The notes under the pieces: generated by a model
Database searches by the model: none
What the model was told of the DNA's origin: nothing
Seen by the model: only the letters and a program-made list of their open reading frames with translations
Part shown: piece by piece, positions 50,665 through 57,221 of the stretch
How positions within the stretch are numbered: position 1 is the first letter of the stretch
Layout: each line of letters starts with the position of its first letter
Assembly (NCBI GenBank): GCA_022385805.1
Contig: MU277767.1
Location: forward strand, 1-57,221
Source of the DNA: Pilatotrama ljubarskyi
Taxonomy: Eukaryota > Basidiomycota > Agaricomycetes > Polyporales > Polyporaceae
DNA length: 57,221 bases
Reading direction: 5' to 3'
Made by a program: the position numbers and the translations under genes

Positions 50665-53600
50665 TTAACGTACGCTCGGGTGAGCGTCGCCTTCCCCGAG
50701 TTGAGCATCCCGCTCGAGGTCTTCGCCTTCGAAAGGCTCTTCGGGCTCCGGTTCGTCGTTGTCGCCGAGCGAGTGCGAGGCTTCCATTTCGCGTAGCCGC
50801 GCCATCAAGATGTCGAGGTAGTCGGCGCGATCGATCCAGTCGAGGGGAATGCGCTGCCGCGCGAGGTATGGGACCAGTCGGAAGGCGGCGATAGGGCGGT
50901 CGAGGACGGCACCGTCGAGTTCAGCAATGATGTACGCGCCGCCACGGTTGCGTGAGAGGACGACGTACGGCCCGAGATAGCATGGGCGCATCTTCCTGTT
51001 GAGTGACTTTTCGACAGCGGTGTTGCGGAGGAGAACGAGGGCACCGCGCTGGAAGTCGTAGTCGCGGATGGAAGTGGCATGTTCTTGCTCGAGACGGCGT
51101 GCTGCTTCCAGGTGAGCGGCGTAGACGTTGGAATGGATTCGCGCGAGGTCATCTTGGTGTCGCGCAAGTGCGCGGGCTCGTGAACCAATGAGTTCTGCTG
51201 TTGAAGGGAGCGCGTCTGGCGGGGGTGCGAGGTACGTGGCTTCCGAGATGTCGAAGGGCAGGACCGGGTGGCATCCTGTGGCAGCAAAGAAGGGTGAGCA
51301 TCCTAGGCGGCGGCGTACCGTGATGCGGTCTGCCCAAAGGACGTGGTGCGCATACTGCGACCATTTTGACTGGTCGCCATCCGTCGCCTTGAAGAGGGCC
51401 TGCCGGACGTCAAAGTGGGGGCGTTCAATGAGGCCGTTTGCTCGCGAGTTGTAGCCGGAGATGCGGATGTGGTGTATGCCGTAGCGCTTTGCTAGGTGGT
51501 CCAGAGCCTTGACGAATGGCGCGCCATTGTCGGTGACGAGCTCCCAGACAGAGCCCCAGCGGCATAGAATGTCTTCGAAGATCCAGGTCGCTATGGTCTT
51601 CGCAGTTTCTCGACGGACTGCACGGCCTTCGGCATACGAGATGAGCGCGCAGCGCGCGTGTAGGAAGTAGCGACATCCGCCCGAGACGGGCATGTGCATT
51701 GTGTCGACATGAGCGCGCGTGAAGAGCGAGGGTGGTACCGCAATGGTGGGGGGGAGCTGGATCTGCCGGAGCTGTCGTACTTGACAGAGATGACAAGTAC
51801 GTACGTACCAAATGACGTCCGCCTGCATGTGTGGCCACCAGACGCGTTCAGCGAGGAGTGCCGTCGTCGCGTATGTGCCCTTGTGGCCGACATCGTCATG
51901 GGCTTGTCGAAGGGCGTCAAGGCGTTGATTGGGCCAGAGGACGAGCTTGTGATGACCTGCGGGATGACGGCGGAAAAGCTGCGAGCCGCGCGCAAAGAAA
52001 CGCGCGGCGTATCGACCTAGGGATTGCCGCGCGCCATCGGAGAGGTCATCCGGGGGGTGTAGTGTGGTCAGGTACTTGTAGGCTTGCGCGAGGCGAGTGT
52101 CTTCAGCTTGTGCGGCGGCAGAGCGAGGTATGGTCTCGTCCTTGTCGTCCGGCATCGTGATACTCGAGTCCTGTGCTTGGGAGAAGCTGGGGAGCGGTGC
52201 CGAGGCGATGCGGAGGGGTACCGGGGGATTGATGAGGTGGAGGAGGCCGTTCAAGCGGTCAATCCAGTCTTCGTCGTCTTCAGGCGGGTCGTTCTCGTCG
52301 CCAGGTTGCAGGGGACGTCGCGAGAGGCCGTCAGGGCCATGGCGGACTCCAGGGACGTGTACTAGACGGAAATGGAATGTCAATATGGTTACGATCCAGC
52401 GGTTCATCGACGCCCTGGGGACTTCGTCGGGATTATTGAGCATCCCTCGGATGTAGCGGGCGTCGACCTCAACAACCAGGTTCCGGATGCCGATGAGCAT
52501 TCTCTTGCACGCCTTGAGGGCGCGGAACAAGCCATACAGCTCGAGCTTCGGTTGCGAGTAAGCGGCTTCGCGTGCGTTGAGCGTGAGGGACCCGAACTTG
52601 GCGAAGTAGCGGCGCGCCGGCCTCGCGAGGTCGCACTGCGCGAGTAGGTACCCGACGGCGATGTTGGACGTGTTGACGGCAAGTATGACTTCCGCGGGGG
52701 ATGCGTAGTTGATGGGACGGAGGGCGGGCGAGTTAGCGAGAGCGCACTTCAGGTCTTGCTGCGCCGCGAGCTGCTCGGGGCCCCATTCGAAGGCTGCACC
52801 CTTGCGCGTGAGACGAGTAAGCGGCCAGGCGCGTTTGCTGAAGTTTGGGATGAACGCGCGAGCGATTCCGACTGTGCCAAGGAAGGCGCGAACCTCCGAG
52901 AGCGAATGGCAGGGGCCCCAGTTCAGGACCTTCGCGTAGTTGCCGGGTTCGGGGACTCGTCCGTCGTACGTGCAGCGGTGGCCGACGACGGTAAACTCGG
53001 GCACGCAGAGGATTGATTTTGTGCCGGAGAAGGTGCCGCCACAGTACTTGACACGCTGGACAATCCGGTTGACGTTCTGCAGGTGCTCCCAGACGAAGCG
53101 GCGGATGCCGCTGTTTTCCGGGATCGCTTCGAAGCCACCATCGGGTAGTTCGTAACGTGTTGCAGGACCTCGAATGGGGACATCATCTATGAATGGGCGC
53201 GTGTACTGGGGAATTTCTGGCTGCAGGATGTATGTGACATCGTCATGGAAGATCGGGACCGAGTTTGTCCATCCCATGGGCAGGGTAGTGAGGCGTCGTG
53301 CGCCGTACGGTGTGGAGAACGTGGTGAGATCGCGGGAGCGGGGATCGAGGCGCCGTTCATCGTAGCCGACGTAGAGGTCGAGGATGCCTCCACATGCGCG
53401 TCCGGCGAAGGATTCCGCGAGTTGTTCCGTGAACGGTGGGACGCCGGAGTGGGCGATGGTGACGGCGTTGAGAGGCTCAAGGGAGTGGACCAGGCGGAGG
53501 GACTTGCCATCCTTTTTGACGACGCAGAACCAGCGCGAGCGGTACGAGCTGTTGGACGGCTCGTACACGCCCGCGGCTTCCTTTTTCCGGATGATCGCGC

Positions 53601-54330
53601 AGACCTCGTCGAAGAGGCCGGGCAGGATAGGGATATTTCTCTGCACCCACGGAGTGTGCGCGACGACGGGAATGACCACTGGTGGAAAGAAGTCTTCGCG
53701 GAATTGTCCGCGTTCGGAGTCATCCCATGCGAAGGCCGTGTTCTGTTGCGCGATGAGATGGTGCATAAGGTCGCGCTCTTGAGGCCAGAGGAAGTCTTCC
53801 AGGTGCAGAGCGTCGATGCCGCGCTTGCGTTCTTCGGTGTAGCGGCCGGTGGGTTGGAAGGGGGGCGGCGAGGTCGGGAGTGGCGGCATGTCGGCGAGGG
53901 GGTTCCCCTTGATGTCGCGGACGATGCGGAATTGGTCGGGGAGGGGTGCGAGAACGGGCTTTGTCTTCTTGGCAACGGGTTTGTACTTTTTCTTTGAAGC
54001 AGTGAAGATGGGGACGGAGGAGAGCGATTGGGCATGGGAATGGATTGAGAAGGAAGTGGAACTATGGGTTAAGTATGTGGGGGCAGCAGGAGTGAAGGCA
54101 AGCGCGTCGAAATTAGGTGAATAGTGATAAAGGGAATGGTAAGGGAACGAGGGGTCGCAAAGGGAGTCGGTGTCGAGCAGACGGGGGTCGCAGGCAGAAA
54201 GGTACAGTAAATCTAGATGATTATGATTAAACGTAGGATCGAGTATAGAGAACGCATCTATAGTAATTTTGTCGGGTTGCGAGGGCGGTGAACTAAACAC
54301 GATCGCGACCTCTTGCTGGTCGTCGATCAC
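50665..54330 (-). CDS. Pol polyprotein: reverse transcriptase, RNase H, integrase
   Basis: One open frame of 1221 codons beginning at GTG. RT: PYGARRLTTLPMGWTNSVPI and the active site FIDDVP (Asp at about 382-383). RNase H: VNTSNIAVGYLL, QPKLELYGLFRAL, VVEVDARYIRGML, HGPDGLSRR; the first catalytic position is Asn553 where Asp is usual. Integrase: HDDVGHKG..CHLCQ zinc site, catalytic D876, D934 (TDNG) and E969 (LIERPH), a DD35E spacing. Its C-terminus has the GPY/F-type MRPCYLGPYVV and no chromodomain. The frame is -1 relative to gag and overlaps its stop (GTGA), so Pol needs a -1 shift or re-initiation. The enzymes would copy and insert the element. Confidence 0.93.
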   Translation of the reverse strand: MIDDQQEVAIVFSSPPSQPDKITIDAFSILDPTFNHNHLDLLYLSACDPRLLDTDSLCDPSFPYHSLYHYSPNFDALAFTPAAPTYLTHSSTSFSIHSHAQSLSSVPIFTASKKKYKPVAKKTKPVLAPLPDQFRIVRDIKGNPLADMPPLPTSPPPFQPTGRYTEERKRGIDALHLEDFLWPQERDLMHHLIAQQNTAFAWDDSERGQFREDFFPPVVIPVVAHTPWVQRNIPILPGLFDEVCAIIRKKEAAGVYEPSNSSYRSRWFCVVKKDGKSLRLVHSLEPLNAVTIAHSGVPPFTEQLAESFAGRACGGILDLYVGYDERRLDPRSRDLTTFSTPYGARRLTTLPMGWTNSVPIFHDDVTYILQPEIPQYTRPFIDDVPIRGPATRYELPDGGFEAIPENSGIRRFVWEHLQNVNRIVQRVKYCGGTFSGTKSILCVPEFTVVGHRCTYDGRVPEPGNYAKVLNWGPCHSLSEVRAFLGTVGIARAFIPNFSKRAWPLTRLTRKGAAFEWGPEQLAAQQDLKCALANSPALRPINYASPAEVILAVNTSNIAVGYLLAQCDLARPARRYFAKFGSLTLNAREAAYSQPKLELYGLFRALKACKRMLIGIRNLVVEVDARYIRGMLNNPDEVPRASMNRWIVTILTFHFRLVHVPGVRHGPDGLSRRPLQPGDENDPPEDDEDWIDRLNGLLHLINPPVPLRIASAPLPSFSQAQDSSITMPDDKDETIPRSAAAQAEDTRLAQAYKYLTTLHPPDDLSDGARQSLGRYAARFFARGSQLFRRHPAGHHKLVLWPNQRLDALRQAHDDVGHKGTYATTALLAERVWWPHMQADVIWYVRTCHLCQVRQLRQIQLPPTIAVPPSLFTRAHVDTMHMPVSGGCRYFLHARCALISYAEGRAVRRETAKTIATWIFEDILCRWGSVWELVTDNGAPFVKALDHLAKRYGIHHIRISGYNSRANGLIERPHFDVRQALFKATDGDQSKWSQYAHHVLWADRITVRRRLGCSPFFAATGCHPVLPFDISEATYLAPPPDALPSTAELIGSRARALARHQDDLARIHSNVYAAHLEAARRLEQEHATSIRDYDFQRGALVLLRNTAVEKSLNRKMRPCYLGPYVVLSRNRGGAYIIAELDGAVLDRPIAAFRLVPYLARQRIPLDWIDRADYLDILMARLREMEASHSLGDNDEPEPEEPFEGEDLERDAQLGEGDAHPSVR

Positions 54331-56777
54331 GCCCTCGAAAGCCGAAAATCCTCGACGCGAGGACGGGCGGGGCGCGCGAACTGTGGAGGACGACGGGGGA
54401 GAGTGGGGACCTTCGTGATGATGGTGGAATTGGGGTCATGCAGTGTGATCGTCTGGGTACTGTCCCCGAAGGTCTGCACGACGCTCTCCGTGAGCACGTC
54501 GAACGGTCGCCCGAGTATTACATCGTAGGCGGGCGAGCTAATAACGTGGAATTGTAAGTAAACAACGATGTCGCCAAAGCGTACCGGGACGTTTCGTGCG
54601 AGACCGAGTGAGGGGTTTGTGTCGCCGTTCGCACTTTGCATGTGCAGGATGACCTTTGGATCGTATGCGAGGCCAACTGTGTGCGCAAGTCCGTCGGACA
54701 TGGTTGTAATGGCTGAGCCGCTGTCGAGGATACAGGAGACGCGAATGGGTTCTTGGCGCGAGTCTTGGAACGTCCCTTCGATGGCGCGAATGGCGAGCGA
54801 GTCGACCGAGGTGACGAGGGGAGGGAGGGCTTCACCGGGACCACACGTCTTAAGGAAGTTGTCGACGGGGTCGCCAATGACGAGCACGCCGGGCGGTGGG
54901 GTCTCAACTTGACGAAGCGTCTCCGAGCTCGATGCCTGGACGAACGACTCGGGCATGTCAGCGAGGAACGTAGTGGTGCGGCGCGTACCCGAGCGCCCGC
55001 TGTCCGTCCCCTCGCCTCCATCCTGTCCATCCACCGGTACCCTACGCATCGAGCACGCCTCGCGCGTTGCGTGCCTAATTTCCGGCGAGAGAGCGAGGAG
55101 TTCTTCGAGGGTGAGTGATGTCGGGGTCTCTAGACATCGGCGGAAGACATTGGACGCGTGCTTCGGGTCGTAGACGGGGATGAAGGACCGGTATGCGGCC
55201 TCGTTTTTCTTTGGAGGGGTTGCCATAGTCTTAGAGAGTGTCGCCGGAGGGAGCCCAAAGTTTCGTTGTGATGGAGGTGCATAGGTGGCGTCTCGGGCGT
55301 TGCGGAACGGATGTTCGACGACGGCGGGCGATGCGGTGGGAGTAGAAGCGTCGGAGGGTGACACGGTCACGTGCGCGCGCTTCAACGCGTCCTTAGGCGC
55401 GTCGTCAACTGCCGGGGCGTTCTGCGTGCGTACTGTGGGCTCGTCGGGGATCTCCTCGATGCGCGCGGATGTGGGCAATTGAATGCGATTCTCCGGGGGC
55501 TCGTCAAAGCGTACAGAGCGGCGGCGCGCGCGCTCCGCACGTGCCTCATTGGCGTTGACAGTGGCTGCAGTGGGAGCTTGACCACGGCGGCGTTCAGCAG
55601 CGAACATTTTGTGTTCCAGCTGCGCGAACAGGCCGTCCTGCTCGTGCGCGAGGTCGTGAATAAGTCCGCGAGAGGTGGAGGTGGGTGTCGGGCGGGGGTG
55701 GTCAGCGGCTGCCAGATACTGCGTGCCCGAGCTCGGAGAAGCCGCGGTGGCGACGGAAACCGGCTCGAAGAGTAGCTGCTGCACGGGCTGGGAGGGGCGC
55801 GCGTCGGGGTGCTGGCGATAGTACTTCTGGACGCGTTCCCGTAGCGTACTGCCGGCGATGATGCTAGGAACATAGCTTCCGGAAGCGAGGACAACCTGCC
55901 CTTGCTCATTGCGTTTGACGAGACCGGCGGCTGCGTCGGCGTCGACTTGTGGACAACGTCGAATGATGTGTGCGTTATCGCCGCAGTAGTGGCATTGTCC
56001 AGCACGCGGGGAGGCCGGATCCATGTGCGGAGGGCCTTGACGAACTGGCGGCGCGCTAGACAGACACTGCTGCTGAAGGAGGGCGGCGAGCGTGCTCTTG
56101 AGGGCGTCCGCGAGCTCCGTGACCTCCGTCTTGACTTGTGGACTGACGGCATCGACAGTGCGGGCTGTGGTTCGCTCGATGGGGGCGTCATCGTCCTGCG
56201 CGTCGAGCACAAACTCAGCGGCCTCCGTAACTTGTGCAACGGAGTAGGGCTGGCGTGGCGCGAGTACGTCCGGGCACTTGACCTTGAGCCGTTCGAGTAC
56301 AGCACGCTGAAGTTGCTCAGGGAGTCCCTTGATGAAGAGGCGGTCGCGTTCTTCGTCCCGAAGGACGGAGTGCTTGACGAGGTAGTCGGCGACAATTCGG
56401 AAGTTACGGCTGTAAGTCTTGAACTCCGAAGACGAGCGGAACCCGGCCCTCGCCGCGTCCGAGACCAGGATCTTGAGGTCCCCGAGCGAATAGAGACGTT
56501 TTCCGTCGTCGCCGAGGTACTCTTTGATCACCTCCTTCTTGAAATCTTCGTAGGACTTGTTTTCAGCGAAGGACGTGAAGCCTCGCCATAATAGTTTGTG
56601 CTCGCCCGGGGCATAGCGTACCGCAAGCGCCTTGCGCTTTTGATCGTCCTCGACGTTGGCCTCGTCCAGCATATAGTCCAGCTCTTCGAAGAAGTCGAGG
56701 AGGGTGTGGGGATGCGCAGGATCGAAGCTGGGCGCGCCCGACGCGCCTCGGAGCGGCATACGATAGGGCTGTGACAT
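54327..56777 (-). CDS. Gag-protease polyprotein
   Basis: The open frame extends up to 57023 but the first ATG is at 56777 (MSQPYRMPLRGASGAP), taken as start; 816 residues. The capsid-like part (TLLDFFEELDYMLDEA, LLWRGFTSFAE) is followed by a CCHC zinc knuckle (QCHYCGDNAHIIRRCP, near 55950-55995) and a long disordered Pro/Ala region. An aspartyl protease closes the ORF with CILDSGSAITTMS (Asp codon near 54723) and AYDVILGRPFDV. The polyprotein packages the RNA, and the protease processes Gag and Pol. Placing the protease at the end of ORF1 rather than at the head of pol is common in fungal Ty3 elements. Confidence 0.9.
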   Translation of the reverse strand: MSQPYRMPLRGASGAPSFDPAHPHTLLDFFEELDYMLDEANVEDDQKRKALAVRYAPGEHKLLWRGFTSFAENKSYEDFKKEVIKEYLGDDGKRLYSLGDLKILVSDAARAGFRSSSEFKTYSRNFRIVADYLVKHSVLRDEERDRLFIKGLPEQLQRAVLERLKVKCPDVLAPRQPYSVAQVTEAAEFVLDAQDDDAPIERTTARTVDAVSPQVKTEVTELADALKSTLAALLQQQCLSSAPPVRQGPPHMDPASPRAGQCHYCGDNAHIIRRCPQVDADAAAGLVKRNEQGQVVLASGSYVPSIIAGSTLRERVQKYYRQHPDARPSQPVQQLLFEPVSVATAASPSSGTQYLAAADHPRPTPTSTSRGLIHDLAHEQDGLFAQLEHKMFAAERRRGQAPTAATVNANEARAERARRRSVRFDEPPENRIQLPTSARIEEIPDEPTVRTQNAPAVDDAPKDALKRAHVTVSPSDASTPTASPAVVEHPFRNARDATYAPPSQRNFGLPPATLSKTMATPPKKNEAAYRSFIPVYDPKHASNVFRRCLETPTSLTLEELLALSPEIRHATREACSMRRVPVDGQDGGEGTDSGRSGTRRTTTFLADMPESFVQASSSETLRQVETPPPGVLVIGDPVDNFLKTCGPGEALPPLVTSVDSLAIRAIEGTFQDSRQEPIRVSCILDSGSAITTMSDGLAHTVGLAYDPKVILHMQSANGDTNPSLGLARNVPVRFGDIVVYLQFHVISSPAYDVILGRPFDVLTESVVQTFGDSTQTITLHDPNSTIITKVPTLPRRPPQFARPARPRVEDFRLSRA

Positions 56778-57106
56778 TTTGAGCGCAAGTAGACGGTCGA
56801 AGATCGGGAGGAAAGAAGGGAGGTCGGGCTCAGAAGGTTCGCAGGGCGGGCTGCTAGCGCGAGAGAGGCGGAGCGAGCGTACGGTGCTGATCGCGTTGCG
56901 GAGCTCGGGATCGCCGTCGGATGCAAGTGAGGACGCGTCTGTTGCGTCGGGGTCGGGAGACGGCGAGCGGGACCACGTCGCAGGCCGCAGAGAGAAGGGA
57001 CCGCTGCTGGGAGCGGGAGGCAAGGCCGTAGTGGCTGAGCGAGGAGGACTTCCTCGCGAGAGACTCGTCCAAAGGCTTGATCCGAAGTGGTCTTGAGAAC
57101 CTAAAC

Positions 57107-57124
57107 CCCTCGCGGTGGGCTCCA
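57107..57124 (-). other. tRNA primer-binding site
   Basis: Two bases inside the 5' LTR, the minus strand reads TGGAGCCCACCGCGAGGG. This starts with TGG as expected for pairing with a tRNA CCA end. The tRNA was not identified. Confidence 0.7.
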
Positions 57125-57126
57125 GT

Positions 57127-57221
57127 TGATAGATATCCTCGGTCTCGGGTCGGAGAGAGGAAGGTGTGGCGAGGAGGTCGTCGGGAAGCGCAGAGGAGGA
57201 GGGATAGTGATGTAATAGATA
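57127..57221 (-). repeat. 5' LTR, inner 95 bp (cut by window edge)
   Basis: Aligns with 49857-49954, including TCTCGGGTCGGAGAG, GGCGAGGAGGTCGTCGG and AGCGCAGAGGAGGA, and ends at the same TATAGATA/AGTAGATA word. About 15 substitutions and one 3-bp gap. Confidence 0.8.

Larger units (their letters stand above)
49857..57221 (-). mobile_element. Near-complete Ty3-type LTR retrotransposon (right LTR cut by window edge)
   Basis: Order on the minus strand: 5' LTR (from beyond 57221 to 57127), primer-binding site, gag-protease ORF, RT-RNase H-integrase ORF, purine-rich tract and 3' LTR. The protease, RT, RNase H, integrase order makes it Ty3/gypsy rather than Ty1/copia. Both ORFs are open over about 6.3 kb. 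The two LTR ends that can be compared (about 95 bp) differ at about 15 positions plus a 3-bp gap. That is unexpectedly high for an element with intact frames. Confidence 0.9.

Noticed and set aside
53245..53997. 250-codon plus-strand frame
   Set aside because: Antisense to the RT region of pol.

Overview
The window looks like a piece of an Agaricomycete (mushroom or polypore type) basidiomycete nuclear genome. The evidence is gene structure: most genes are broken into exons by roughly 45-80 bp GT-AG introns, the coding DNA is GC-rich, and the gene types are fungal (CFEM proteins, Kre9/Knh1-like wall proteins with Ser/Thr-rich stalks, a Cdc15-type F-BAR/SH3 protein, a DCG1-like racemase, HNH_2-type proteins, Ty3 retrotransposons). 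The species is not identified. All spliced models were built by hand, from open frames plus splice sites whose phases agree.

Layout. 0-9 kb: an LTR end at the left edge lies against a truncated coiled-coil gene. Two tandem paralogous single-pass membrane proteins of unknown function follow, then a multi-exon membrane/coiled-coil gene and a partly resolved gene. 9-18 kb: an uncharacterised acidic-tail protein, a WD40 protein with a C-terminal membrane helix and an apparent one-base frameshift, a 126-residue mini-gene, a small SUN-domain protein, and an 11-exon, 971-residue gene whose C-terminal domain is the one found in the mini-gene. 18-32 kb is a cell-surface protein block. It has three tandem copies (one complete) of a Kre9/Knh-like secreted or membrane protein, a GPI-type CFEM protein, an unrecognised minus-strand gene, a second CFEM gene that has lost its anchor, and a membrane CFEM protein. 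The complete Kre9-like protein and the membrane CFEM protein have unrelated ectodomains. They share one design below the ectodomain: a membrane helix at about residue 255 and a tail ending in a VLM[E/D] motif and PPPY-x-PRP. 32-41.5 kb holds ordinary housekeeping-type genes: a secreted type-B carboxylesterase (9 exons), an Asp/Glu/hydantoin racemase-like protein, the F-BAR/SH3 cytokinesis protein (5 exons) and an HNH_2-like protein (5 exons).

41.5-57.2 kb is repeat territory. It holds a decayed HNH-type gene with premature stops, a 0.43 kb inverted-repeat element, and a mosaic of LTRs from at least two families in both orientations. There are also remnants of integrase and gag reading frames. 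On the right is a near-complete Ty3-type retrotransposon on the minus strand (gag-protease ORF and RT-RNase H-integrase ORF) inserted into an older gag. Homologous LTR segments show a steep loss of CpG (about 40, 22 and 9 CpG per 360 bp by hand count in three copies). This suggests methylation-linked or RIP-like C-to-T decay of this block.

The strongest leads are the shared PPPY tail on two unrelated ectodomains, the unnamed tandem paralogue family at 1.8-4.9 kb, the mini-gene/large-gene domain pair, and the CpG-decay gradient.
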